Source of the DNA: Nostoc sp. UHCC 0870
GTDB taxonomy: Bacteria; Cyanobacteriota; Cyanobacteriia; Cyanobacteriales; Nostocaceae
Direction of reading: 5' to 3'
Assembly: GCF_022063185.1 (NCBI RefSeq)
Contig: NZ_CP091913.1
Span: 2,171,501 to 2,235,500 of the forward strand
DNA length: 64,000 nucleotides
Under the pieces are notes generated by a model that saw nothing but the letters and a program-made list of their open reading frames with translations, had not been told where the DNA came from and did not search any database. Both the position numbers and the translations under genes were made by a program. Position 1 is the first letter of the stretch; each line of letters starts with the position of its first letter. Positions 8,672 through 17,050 of the stretch are shown here, piece by piece.

Positions 8672-8804
8672 TGTAACCTGTAACCTGTAACCTGTAACCT
8701 GTAACCTGTAACCTGTAACCTGTAACCTGTAACCTGTAACCTGTAACCTGTCACCTGTAACCTGTCACCTGTCACCTGTCCCCTGTCCCCTGTCCCCTGT
8801 CCCC
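8672..8804. repeat. GTAACCT heptamer tandem repeat (STRR type)
   Basis: About 19 units of GTAACCT drift through CCTGTCA to CCTGTCC variants. Short tandemly repeated repetitive heptamers are characteristic of heterocystous cyanobacteria. The array ends exactly at the stop codon of tldE, so the gene's 3' untranslated region is entirely repeat. Confidence 0.9.
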
Positions 8805-10112
8805 TCAATTCCTCCCCGTTGTCGATAGTCCCTCCACTATCAAAGATGGTGTGTAGCACGAACCGTTCCAATCGGCATCGTCACCTAATTCTACTTGTTT
8901 GAGGGCGGTGTAGATATTACCTGCCACCATCGTATCTTTAATACGTCCGATAACTTCGCCTTTGCGGACGCGATAACCTAATTCAATGTTGATGGAAAAA
9001 TCACCGGCAATGCCGCCGCCGCCACCCAGTATTTGATCAATAATTAAGCCATCATCCATTTTTTGAATTAACTCTGGCAATGATGCCTTACCAGGTTGGA
9101 TGAGAAAATTAAATAACCCAGGGGTGGGATAGCTGCTCAAACTAGGACGGAAGCCATTCCCCGTTGTACCAGTTTCCAGTTTACGTCCAGTGGTGCGATC
9201 GCAATAATAATGCTGTAATATGCCGTTTTCTACAAATACTAAAGGCTTTGTCGGCGTACCTTCATCATCAAAAGGGCAACTGTAAGGCCCTGCTAGGGGG
9301 TCTTGATAAAGGGTAAGATTAGATGCTATTACTTGTGTACCTAAGCGTTCTCCCCACGGGGAGGCTGACTCTAGCACCCGCTTACCATTTAACGCGGCTT
9401 GGGCTGTTCCCCACAGCATATCAGCTGCTTTAGAAGTAAATAAAACCGGCACACGACGATTAGGCGATAGGACATTATGTTTAGCCCAAATCAATCGCTG
9501 TAAGATTTGCTGGACTAATTTCTCTGGTTCTAGAATGTCGCGCTGGGTTTGACCATCAGCAACACTCAAAAAATCATCACCCCGCACCCAATCGGCTGAC
9601 ATATAGCAACTAAGTGTAGTATCATTGTAATAACAATCTAGCCCTTGACTATTAACCAGTCTTGTGCTTTCAATATCACATTCCCAATCACTATTACAGA
9701 CCACATCTGGATAAGCATCACGGATCATAGCGATCGCTTCCTTACCCCAACCAACTAGCACATCTATAGGTACAGATGAGCCTAAATCTGGATAATCTGG
9801 CTGAAAATTGCTGACCAGTTCCAAGAATTCTGGTTGATTAAGTTGGCTTAAAGCGATCGCTCTTTCCACCATAACTTGTGGGTTTACAGAACCATAAGCT
9901 ACCGTGAGTCCTGGACGACCATTGCGCCATAGCCGCAATGCTGTGCCTTCAGATTGACTGGTTTCTAGCTGTTTGAGTCGGTTAGCCTCAAAAAAAACCG
10001 GGCGAGAAAGCGATCGTGACTGATAAACCTCAGCAGCTTCTGCTCCCGATTTGATAGCTAACTCCAGCAGGTGTTCTGCTAGTGTATCCTGTGACAAATT
10101 TTCAGAACCCAT
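8805..10112 (-). CDS. tldE: TldE/PmbA family metalloprotease subunit
   Basis: 435 aa from the ATG at 10112, which has GAGGG just upstream; a longer TTG start at 10157 lacks this. TldE-like features are SGAEAAEVYQSRS and EGTALRLWRNGRPG in the N-terminal domain and the C-terminal glycine-rich EGTPTKPLVFVENG and GGGGGIAGDFSINIELGYRV. TldD/TldE form a heterodimeric zinc peptidase that degrades unfolded peptides and matures some RiPPs and the CcdA antitoxin in E. coli. TldD carries the metal site and is not in this window. No peptide substrate gene is adjacent. Confidence 0.85.
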   Translation of the reverse strand: MGSENLSQDTLAEHLLELAIKSGAEAAEVYQSRSLSRPVFFEANRLKQLETSQSEGTALRLWRNGRPGLTVAYGSVNPQVMVERAIALSQLNQPEFLELVSNFQPDYPDLGSSVPIDVLVGWGKEAIAMIRDAYPDVVCNSDWECDIESTRLVNSQGLDCYYNDTTLSCYMSADWVRGDDFLSVADGQTQRDILEPEKLVQQILQRLIWAKHNVLSPNRRVPVLFTSKAADMLWGTAQAALNGKRVLESASPWGERLGTQVIASNLTLYQDPLAGPYSCPFDDEGTPTKPLVFVENGILQHYYCDRTTGRKLETGTTGNGFRPSLSSYPTPGLFNFLIQPGKASLPELIQKMDDGLIIDQILGGGGGIAGDFSINIELGYRVRKGEVIGRIKDTMVAGNIYTALKQVELGDDADWNGSCYTPSLIVEGLSTTGRN

Positions 10113-10156
10113 GACCCTCGGTAAATTATGGATTTTGGATCGTGAACCGCAGATCA

Positions 10157-10738
10157 ACGCAGATCATTATCCCAAATCATAAGACTTTACGGTATGCGGG
10201 AAACTCAGTCCCTTTAGGGCTGAGAGGAAAGCGACACGTTCGCGCAGCGTCTCCGAAGGAGAAACCGTTTTAACGGCATTGAATATTAGAATCATTACCG
10301 CCTTGGGGTTAATCTGTTTGATGTGCTTTTGTAATGCACTTTAGACGGGACAATTACCGTTTCAAACTTTTCACCCTGTACGCATAATGTTTTGCTCAAT
10401 AGAGCCTTCCCTTGCGGGAGTAATGTTAGCTTCTCCCAAGGGGAGACGCTGCGCGAACGATCTGTTATAAGAGCTTGTTAGGCTTGCAACACTGTTCCAG
10501 TGACCTTAGAACTGTTTAATCACAAGCGACAGAGCAGGGGACTAGCTACGCATCCACGGGGTGTCATGACTCAAATAACGTTTACCTATTACTAGGTGAT
10601 CTGGTCAGTACGGCTTGCTTGATTTCTCTTACAAGCCCAGTCCCTTTAGGGCTGGGTTACTGACTGGCTACTATCCGCATAAATTAGCATTTGCCAAATT
10701 CGCAATAAAGACGGACGCAGATAATTATCCCAAATCAT
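10157..10738. repeat. 24-bp imperfect direct repeats bounding the omega-RNA-like unit
   Basis: The sequence ACGCAGATCATTATCCCAAA plus TCAT at 10157-10180 recurs at 10715-10738 with one mismatch. The two copies enclose the ORF-less IsrB-like unit. IS200/IS605-group elements do not normally duplicate their target, so the repeats may mark a secondary rearrangement or an older host insertion. Confidence 0.75.
10178..10660 (-). mobile_element. ORF-less IscB/IsrB-type element with omega-RNA-like region
   Basis: Read on the minus strand, it begins AACCCAGCCCTAAAGGGACT and continues with CTTGTAAGAGAAATCAAG. This parallels the start of the region upstream of isrB at 12600 (AACTCAGGGCTGAAGCCACT then CTTGTAAGAAACAAG). 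It ends with the same right end as isrB (GAGTTTCCCGCATACCGT...GTCTTATGA). The helices are kept by paired changes (CTCAG/CTGAG against CCCAG/CTGGG; GGCTGAAGCC against CCCTAAAGGG). The protein gene is missing; a common tctccttcggagacgctgcgcg repeat lies where it would end. This is probably a non-autonomous unit that could supply an RNA to a protein encoded in trans. Confidence 0.65.
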
Positions 10739-10843
10739 TGGTATCTCTCAGCATTTACTTAGGGGATGGGGAAAGAAGACAGGGGAGCAGGGAGCAGGGA
10801 GCAAGGGGAGAGAAATACAATGCCCCATGCCTAATTCTCTACC

Positions 10844-11707
10844 TTAAGGTACATTAATCTCTTGTAAGAGCCAAAATCCTGCGAAAGCCTCCGCTTGGGC
10901 ATCAGATTGCACACCTATAAAATGCACACCCTTAGCTTGTTGCTTGGCTGCTTCAAAACCTTTGGCTTCAGCTAGGGTAGTTGGATTTTTGAGATTGGCT
11001 AAAATCCAACTTTCTGTAGTCCCAGTTTCTAAAACTAATCTCGTGCCTTGTTTAGTATCAACCCTCAAAAAGGCTAACTCTAAACCAGACATCCAACCCG
11101 CCAAAGGTAACGCTCTCGGCGAAAAAATCAATATACCAGGGATGCGGGCTTCTGGTGATAATTGTGCCAACTCTAGGGGAAAAGCTTCACTAAAACCAAT
11201 TTCCCACTCTGGCATCTCAGCTAACTCCGCAGCCGATAACGAGACAAACACCCATTGTTGCCCTTCCAAAGCATCAGGTAATCTTTGAGGTAAAGGACTT
11301 TCCAAACGCACCGAAGCATTTGTTCCTCCTTGATAGCCAGGCTCTTGGGGATAGACCTCATCCATGCGCTGTTGCAGCCATTCGTTAAGTATCAAAATCC
11401 GACGGCTAGATAGGGCAGGAATACCCAAATCTTCGCAAGCTTTGACAATCATATTATTCATTTGACGGCGGAAAAAGCGAATTTTGATAGGTGCTTCCCC
11501 AGCTTTATCTATAGCTTCCTGTAATGCTGTCCTTAACCAACCTGAGTTGACCTCTGTACTAGGACAATATTTTGCATAACGGAATAAAGAATCCAAGTTT
11601 GTGCGGATATCTAAGGGACTTTCACAGACTAAGACTTCCCAAACTTTTTTTTGATTTTCGTCCAAAATCGGACGGGAGTAAAAATCTATTTCCCAAATAC
11701 TGCCCAT
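10844..11707 (-). CDS. Tab2/Atab2 family RNA-binding protein
   Basis: 287 aa, starting MGSIWEIDFYSRPILDE. This opening, then KIRFFRRQMNNMIVKAC, LNEWLQQRMDEVYP and the C-terminal GVHFIGVQSDAQAEAFAGFW, are hallmarks of the Tab2/Atab2 family. In Chlamydomonas and Arabidopsis this family binds psaB mRNA to activate its translation; cyanobacterial members are assumed to act in photosystem biogenesis. It stands alone, separated from tldE by the mobile unit. Confidence 0.88.
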   Translation of the reverse strand: MGSIWEIDFYSRPILDENQKKVWEVLVCESPLDIRTNLDSLFRYAKYCPSTEVNSGWLRTALQEAIDKAGEAPIKIRFFRRQMNNMIVKACEDLGIPALSSRRILILNEWLQQRMDEVYPQEPGYQGGTNASVRLESPLPQRLPDALEGQQWVFVSLSAAELAEMPEWEIGFSEAFPLELAQLSPEARIPGILIFSPRALPLAGWMSGLELAFLRVDTKQGTRLVLETGTTESWILANLKNPTTLAEAKGFEAAKQQAKGVHFIGVQSDAQAEAFAGFWLLQEINVP

Positions 11708-11972
11708 GTTTTGCCGTAAAAATCTGGCGAGTTTATATTTTGCTTATACTCCCACTCTACCCCTTTGGGGAATTCAAAATTCAAAATCTTGCCCTCGAAA
11801 CAAGTGAAGGGTCAGAATTCAAAATGGGGGACTGGGGACTGGTGACTGGTGATTGGGAAAAAAATATTGTTAATCGTATCGCAGCTAACACTTGAAATCC
11901 CTACAACCATAAGAATCTTCTAGAATTAAGAAGAGTGATTAAGTACATATACCACGGAGGATAGAATAGCTC

Positions 11973-12236
11973 ATGGCTGGTGGCGAGTCTCAGACCCCTG
12001 TTAGTCTGTCAGACAGAGAACTGCAAATTATCGACTTAGTGGCCGCTGGCTTAACTAACCAAGAAATTGCAGGAAAACTGGAAATTAGCAAACGCACAGT
12101 TGACAACCATATCAGCAACATTCTCGACAAAACCCGCACTGAAAACCGAGTGGCTCTTGTTCGCTGGGCTTTACAGTGGGGTAAAGTTTGCTTGAATGAT
12201 GTCAATTGTTGTCCTCTCCCTCACCAAGACGAATAA
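11973..12236 (+). CDS. LuxR/GerE-type HTH protein
   Basis: 87 aa. It is almost entirely one GerE helix-turn-helix: SDRELQIIDLVAAGLTNQEI, KLEISKRTVDNHISNIL, then KTRTENRVALVRWAL. No receiver or sensor domain precedes it, so it is a stand-alone DNA-binding protein as found widely in cyanobacteria. The Cys-containing tail (CLNDVNCC) may be redox- or metal-sensitive (inference). CGGAGG precedes the ATG by about 12 bp. Confidence 0.85.
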   Translation: MAGGESQTPVSLSDRELQIIDLVAAGLTNQEIAGKLEISKRTVDNHISNILDKTRTENRVALVRWALQWGKVCLNDVNCCPLPHQDE

Positions 12237-12429
12237 CCGACTTGCAGACGCTCTCAAGTGTATCTAGCATGGCAATTAATTTCGTCTGGTATGCAGCAAG
12301 GCTGATTTTGACAGATCATTAAACATCTCCTCACGCATATTTTGTGAATCTCTAGCGCAGGTCTCACACGGTCAAAATCAAGCCGAACGTAAAATTTGGC
12401 TGTTTAGTTATTGTGGGTCGCTATTTTTT

Positions 12430-12467
12430 CCCGTTGGTACAGTTAGTTACAAAACTGTACCAACGGG
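12430..12467. terminator. Strong hairpin, possible bidirectional terminator
   Basis: A perfect 15-bp stem (CCCGTTGGTACAGTT with its exact complement) and an 8-nt loop, preceded by a T run and followed by TAATTTT. It lies downstream of the LuxR-type gene and upstream of the IsrB element. Confidence 0.6.
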
Positions 12468-12600
12468 TAATTTTGCTATCTTTCAAAAGATATTGAGACA
12501 ATCATCAACAAAAATTAGTAACAATCATTTGCCTCAGACGCTACATTGGTAGGAAATGTATATTGCTCCATCAGCTTGGGGAGCAGTGTTTTTGTCAATA

Positions 12601-12804
12601 ACTCAGGGCTGAAGCCACTGAGCTTGTAAGAAACAAGTCTTACGTGTTTGACTAGCTCATTGAGACGCAGTTTGGTACGAACTTCCGAATGTTTCCCTAG
12701 TTCGGATTATCTTCAAACTATCTTGTTAATAGTGTTGCTTCGGGCAAGACATCTTAACTGCGTTGAGCGAGGGGACTTAAACTTTTACTCTTAGGATTAT
12801 CTCC
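12601..12804 (+). ncRNA. Putative omega-RNA scaffold of IsrB
   Basis: Non-coding DNA directly 5' of isrB, which is where IscB/IsrB omega-RNAs are encoded. It starts ACTCAGGGCTGAAGCCACTG, folding into a two-part stem (CTCAG/CTGAG around GGC...GCC). Next come CTTGTAAGAAACAAG (CTTGT/ACAAG hairpin), a CCGAA...TTCGG hairpin near 12690 and a G-rich segment up to the isrB start. The first two hairpins are conserved by compensatory changes in the ORF-less unit at 10178-10660. In known systems the guide is the 15-20 nt directly upstream (here ending about 12600). The 3' end is uncertain. Confidence 0.6.
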
Positions 12805-13955
12805 ATGCAAAGAGTACCCGTAATTTCAAAAAACAATTTACCTTTGATGCCAACAAAAGCAAGTCGTGCTAGACGATGGGTAAAAGAAGGTAAAGCAATC
12901 GGTAAATTCAACAAACTAGGAATATTTTATGTTCAATTATTAATAGATTCAACTGACACCAAAACACAAGACATAGTAATTGGGCTTGACCCTGGAAAAA
13001 TGTTTTCTGGTGTAGCAGTTCAATCTCAAAAATACACATTACAAATGTTGCATTTAGTTCTACCATTCAAATCAGTTAAAAAGCGAATGGAACAACGATC
13101 TATGATGCGACGTGGGAGACGTGGTAGAAGGATTAAGCGTAATTTGTCTTTTGTAAATCGCAATCATCGTCAAGCTAGGTTTGATAATAGACGAGGTTCT
13201 AAATTAGCACCAAGTATTCAAGCTAATAAAGACTTAGAATACCGAGTAATCACATTACTATGTGAAATCTACCCAGTAAATAAGATTATTATTGAAGAGT
13301 TAGAAGCGCGTGGGAACAAGAGTTTCAGCCCAGTAATGGTAGGTCAGCGTTATCAAATTGATCGTTTATCTAAAATTGCTAAAGTAACCTTAAAAAAAGG
13401 ATGGGAAACATCTAACCTTCGTAAATATTTGGGGTTATATAAAGAAAAATATGATAAATCTTTGCAAATTCCAGAGACTCACGCAGTTGATGCAGTGACA
13501 TTAGCCTGTTCCGATTTTGTTCAATACAAATCATGGGAAGGAAATAAAAGTCATGGTGCATCATGGGAAGGGAATGTAATTATTACTAATTCACAATTTA
13601 CAATTGTACGCCGCCCTCCAATTAGTCGTAGACAACTACATTTAATGACCTTTTCTAAGGGTGGTAACAGACGTAAATATGGGGGAACAGTAACAAAACA
13701 CGGATTGAGAAAAGGAGACTATGTGAAAGCTACGCAAGGGAATAAAACATATTTTGGTTGGGTTAGTGGCGATACAGAAAAGCAAGTATCAGTATCTGAT
13801 CAAGATTGGAAAAGATTAGGTCAATTTAGCAAAAATAAAGTGTCACTAATTAAACGGTCAACTGGTTTAATTACCACTGTGGTTAAAACCACCCGTGTCG
13901 CTTCCCTCTCAGCACGCTTCGTGACTGAGTTTCCCGCATACCGTGAGGTCTTATG
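12601..13955 (+). mobile_element. IsrB-carrying IS200/IS605-group element
   Basis: The left end is taken at the omega-RNA start and the right end at the hairpin region CGTGTCGCTTCCCTCTCAGC...GCATACCGTGAGGTCTTATGA, which is shared with the ORF-less copy. There is no TnpA (Y1 transposase), so it must be mobilised in trans. The right end touches the start codon of the next gene. Exact ends are not provable from one copy. Confidence 0.6.
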
Positions 13956-13956
13956 A
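12805..13956 (+). CDS. isrB: IsrB: RRXRR-domain, HNH-less IscB relative
   Basis: 383 aa. The PLMP motif is at 13-16. RuvC-I is IVIGLDPGKMFSGVAV (Asp62). The Arg-rich bridge helix is at about 97-125 (MMRRGRRGRRIKR). RuvC-II is IIIEELEARG (Glu164/165) and RuvC-III is ETHAVDAVTLAC (His226, Asp229). Only about 55 residues separate RuvC-II from RuvC-III, so there is no HNH insertion, which defines IsrB rather than IscB. The C-terminal domain (about 270-383) is basic. Known IsrBs are RNA-guided nickases of the non-target strand. All RuvC residues are present, so the protein may be active. Its last codons overlap the next gene's ATG. Confidence 0.85.
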   Translation: MQRVPVISKNNLPLMPTKASRARRWVKEGKAIGKFNKLGIFYVQLLIDSTDTKTQDIVIGLDPGKMFSGVAVQSQKYTLQMLHLVLPFKSVKKRMEQRSMMRRGRRGRRIKRNLSFVNRNHRQARFDNRRGSKLAPSIQANKDLEYRVITLLCEIYPVNKIIIEELEARGNKSFSPVMVGQRYQIDRLSKIAKVTLKKGWETSNLRKYLGLYKEKYDKSLQIPETHAVDAVTLACSDFVQYKSWEGNKSHGASWEGNVIITNSQFTIVRRPPISRRQLHLMTFSKGGNRRKYGGTVTKHGLRKGDYVKATQGNKTYFGWVSGDTEKQVSVSDQDWKRLGQFSKNKVSLIKRSTGLITTVVKTTRVASLSARFVTEFPAYREVL

Positions 13957-14615
13957 ATACTTCTGCTGCTTTTATTGGTAACTCATCTCCCTTTGATTTT
14001 TTGAGTTTTGACTTTACAACACCTCAAGCAACACAAGACGCTGACTTACTCAAGCAGCTATCTTTTATCCCTGGGTTGAAAGAGATTTTAATGTTGCGCC
14101 AAGTTCACGCCTTGGAACACGCCACGGTTTGGGTGTTAAGTGAAGTGAAAAACGCTCAGTCCCCTACAGCAAGACCAAGCAAAATTCAAATTGATGACGA
14201 ATTATTAGGTGGTTTGTCTACAGACCAAGGATTTTATCTTTATGGAGAAGTAAATATCAGTGATTTGCGGCGAGCTGTTACCCTAGCTCTCCACCGCCTC
14301 ACGCATGGCGAATGGGATTTGGCTGTACATCCCCGTTGCGGTACGAATTTATCAGTGGCTATGCTATTGACAGCTAGCCTCAGTATAGGTGTGACTTTAA
14401 TGTTACCATTCCGACCTGTTGAGCAATTGATCGGTTTAGGATTAGCAGCCACTACAGCCTCCGAACTCGCACCCGATGTAGGTTCAATAGCACAGCGATA
14501 TCTGACAACTGCGATTCCCTTTAACCTAACAGTTGAACATATTACTATCTCTCGTGATGTTTGGGGTCGTCAGGGGCATTTTGTCAAAGTAAACTGGCAA
14601 GAAAATAATTCGTAA
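13953..14615 (+). CDS. DUF6391-type conserved cyanobacterial protein
   Basis: 220 aa. The conserved core is LRQVHALEHATVWVLSE, then DQGFYLYGEV, LHRLTHGEWDLAVHPRCGTN and a hydrophobic pair of helices (about 130-170, VAMLLTASLSIGVTLMLPF and LIGLGLAATTASE). The His/Glu-rich HALEHATV suggests a metal or cofactor site, but no function is known. The IsrB element ends at its start codon, so its native promoter has been displaced and expression may depend on the element or be lost. Confidence 0.65.
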   Translation: MNTSAAFIGNSSPFDFLSFDFTTPQATQDADLLKQLSFIPGLKEILMLRQVHALEHATVWVLSEVKNAQSPTARPSKIQIDDELLGGLSTDQGFYLYGEVNISDLRRAVTLALHRLTHGEWDLAVHPRCGTNLSVAMLLTASLSIGVTLMLPFRPVEQLIGLGLAATTASELAPDVGSIAQRYLTTAIPFNLTVEHITISRDVWGRQGHFVKVNWQENNS

Positions 14616-14790
14616 TTCGTAATTCGTAATTCGTAATTCGTAATGGGCTGCGCCCCGCTACGCTAACGTAATGGGCTAACGCCCCGCTCCGCTAACGTAA
14701 TTCGTAATGACGTTCGTTCGCCCTTCTCTACGAGACGCTGCGCGAAGGCGTGCTGTAGGTAAAACTCGCTAACGTAATTCATAATTGGTA
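14598..14790. repeat. Heptamer and gccccgct-gctaacg repeat block
   Basis: GTAATTC heptamers are followed by two copies of GGGCTRMCGCCCCGCTNCGC modules and a ctacgagacgctgcgcgaagg module (a widespread Nostoc repeat). The block fills the whole gap between two genes and leaves no normal promoter. Confidence 0.8.
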
Positions 14791-15792
14791 ATGCGAAAAC
14801 TGTATTTTTTAGTTCCTGGAACTGGCGGCAAATTTGCTTGTGGTGGTTTGTGGGCGGAGTTGAAAGCGTTTAAACTCGCTCAACAGGTTTGTAGTGCTGA
14901 GGTGGTGACTTATCGGCAACGGGAAACAGGTAAGCTGTTTTTAGATGACCTGCTGCAAAAGCCAAATTTAGATGATGTAATCTTTGTGATTAGTTGGGGA
15001 TTTGATATAGCTAAGTTGGCTAAAAAACTCCAACCATATAATGTTGTTTATCATGCTCATAGTGCAGGTTACAAATTTAGTTTACCTGCAAGCATTCCCA
15101 TTATTACTGTCAGCCGTAATACGATGGGATATTGGGGACAAAAAGCACCCAATTCTCTAGTTTATTATTTGCCTAATGAAATTAGTTATGACTTTAAAAA
15201 TTTACATTTAGAACGAGATATTGATGTTTTAGTTCAGGCGCGAAAATCTTCTGAGTATTTACTAAATCAACTAATTCCCGCTTTAAAACAAAAATGTAGA
15301 GTCCAGGTAGTTAATTCTTATGTGGAAGATTTACCAGGATTATTTAATCGGGTTAAAGTTTATCTTTATGACTCGGCGGAATATTGGGCGCAACAGAATG
15401 TAAGTGAAGGTTTCGGTCTGCAACCAATGGAAGCTATGGCTTGTGGTTGTCAGGTTTTTTCTAGCATCAACGGCGGACTTTCAGATTATTTAGACCCTGG
15501 ATTTAATTGCTATAAAATTGCTGGATATTCCCAAGAGTATGACGTTCAAAGGGTTATGAAGGTAATAGACTCTACTATCTCACCTAATTTATCTGAAGAT
15601 TTCTTTGCTGAATATCGACCTGAAAATATTATTCAGCGTCTGCGAGTAATTATTGCAGAATTAAACGAGTTTTTTGACCATAAAAAGCATCACTCTAGCA
15701 ATATTCCCAGTTTAACTAGAGGGCGTTTACTCAACCTATTTATACAGAGAGTCAATAAAAAATTTCGCAAAAAATATTTTCAGGGTTTGTAA
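14791..15792 (+). CDS. Glycosyltransferase (GT4-like)
   Basis: 333 aa from ATG 14791. The N-terminal half has LYFLVPGTGGKFACGGLWAE. The C-terminal half carries the GT-B donor-site signature NVSEGFGLQPMEAMACGCQV with the EX7E pattern, followed by GLSDYLDPGFNCYKI. No membrane segment is seen. The acceptor and sugar donor cannot be told. The next gene, an alpha-L-fucosidase 7 bp downstream on the same strand, suggests a small glycan-related operon. Confidence 0.7.
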   Translation: MRKLYFLVPGTGGKFACGGLWAELKAFKLAQQVCSAEVVTYRQRETGKLFLDDLLQKPNLDDVIFVISWGFDIAKLAKKLQPYNVVYHAHSAGYKFSLPASIPIITVSRNTMGYWGQKAPNSLVYYLPNEISYDFKNLHLERDIDVLVQARKSSEYLLNQLIPALKQKCRVQVVNSYVEDLPGLFNRVKVYLYDSAEYWAQQNVSEGFGLQPMEAMACGCQVFSSINGGLSDYLDPGFNCYKIAGYSQEYDVQRVMKVIDSTISPNLSEDFFAEYRPENIIQRLRVIIAELNEFFDHKKHHSSNIPSLTRGRLLNLFIQRVNKKFRKKYFQGL

Positions 15793-15799
15793 TTTCATC

Positions 15800-17044
15800 A
15801 TGATGAATAACTGGTTTAATACAGCTAGACTGGGGATGTTTGTTCATTGGGGACACAGTTCTCAACAAGAATGTGAGTTATCTTGGCCGTTAGTTGGGGG
15901 TGTATTCAGTCTCCCTTTTTGCCAAGATATTCCTGTTGCGAAATACCACAGCACAGCTAATACTTTCAATCCACAACAATACAATCCTCAAGAATGGGCA
16001 TATTTAGCAAAAAGTCTAGGTATGAAATATGCCATATTAACAGCCAAGCATCATGATGGTTTTGCCCTATTCCATACCCAAGAATCAGACTTTTCAATTG
16101 CATCTACACCTTACAAAAAAGACATTGTACGTGAATTTATCGATGCTATGCACTCTGAAGGATTGCGTATAGGTCTTTATTTTTCACTCAGTGATTGGCA
16201 TCATCCTGACTATCCTGCTTTTACAGAGGCTGATAAACCTTATCGATTTGACAAATTACCTCAACCTACACCGCAACAGTGGGAGCGATATCTTCAGTTT
16301 TTGTGCAATCAAATCCGAGAATTATTGAGCAACTACGGTCAAATTGACATCATTTGGTTTGATGGGAGTTGGGAACGGACTTTAGAACAATGGCAAGTGC
16401 AAGAATTAGCAAAAATGATTCGTGATTTACAACCTAATATTCTCATCAACGATCGCCTGCCAAATTGTGGAGACTTTGCAACCCCTGAACAGTTTATTCC
16501 CCCTCACCCACCTACTCATCTTTGGGAAACCTGTCTAACTATCAATGAAAGTTGGGGATATAACTCCGATGACCATTGCTTCAAGTCCTCCCGTCAGCTA
16601 ATTCATACGCTTTGTGAAGTTGCAGGTAAAGGTGGTAATCTTCTGCTCAATGTTAGTCCAATGGGTAACGGACAAATCCCCCCTGAGCAGTTGGAGCGTC
16701 TCAAAGATATAGCTGATTGGATGTCCAAGCACTCTGAAAGTATACTTGATACCATGCCAGGATTAGAACCCTGGCAATTTTATGGCCCCTCAACTCGTAA
16801 AGACCATCGCATTTATCTACACTTATTAATGAAACCTTACGAGACAATATCAGTTAGAGGTATACCAATCAAACAAGTCAAATCAGTGTCTGTTCTGGCT
16901 GACGGTACACCACTGACCTTTACAACTCGCTGTGCAATTATGGATTCTCTTCTCAATCCCAATCCGTTAGGAGAATTGACAATAGATGTACCTGAATCGG
17001 TAATTAATCCCTACGTCACAGTAATTTGTATTGATATTGAGTAA
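15800..17044 (+). CDS. Alpha-L-fucosidase, GH29 family
   Basis: 414 aa, no signal peptide, so probably cytosolic. GH29 features in order: RLGMFVHWGHSS, MKYAILTAKHHDGFALF, EGLRIGLYFSLSDWHHPDY, then IDIIWFDGSWE with the catalytic nucleophile Asp near residue 184, and LLLNVSPMGNGQIPPEQ. The enzyme removes alpha-linked L-fucose by a retaining mechanism. A truncated beta-sandwich follows the TIM barrel. It is probably co-transcribed with the glycosyltransferase upstream. Confidence 0.88.
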   Translation: MMNNWFNTARLGMFVHWGHSSQQECELSWPLVGGVFSLPFCQDIPVAKYHSTANTFNPQQYNPQEWAYLAKSLGMKYAILTAKHHDGFALFHTQESDFSIASTPYKKDIVREFIDAMHSEGLRIGLYFSLSDWHHPDYPAFTEADKPYRFDKLPQPTPQQWERYLQFLCNQIRELLSNYGQIDIIWFDGSWERTLEQWQVQELAKMIRDLQPNILINDRLPNCGDFATPEQFIPPHPPTHLWETCLTINESWGYNSDDHCFKSSRQLIHTLCEVAGKGGNLLLNVSPMGNGQIPPEQLERLKDIADWMSKHSESILDTMPGLEPWQFYGPSTRKDHRIYLHLLMKPYETISVRGIPIKQVKSVSVLADGTPLTFTTRCAIMDSLLNPNPLGELTIDVPESVINPYVTVICIDIE

Positions 17045-17050
17045 TTAATA

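Noticed and set aside
8672..8871. Minus-strand ORF through the GTAACCT array
   Set aside because: Its translation is only periodic VTGYRLQ; it is tandem repeat DNA, not a gene.
12601..12804. Group I or II intron or riboswitch upstream of isrB
   Set aside because: No intron or aptamer core seen; position and helices fit an omega-RNA better.
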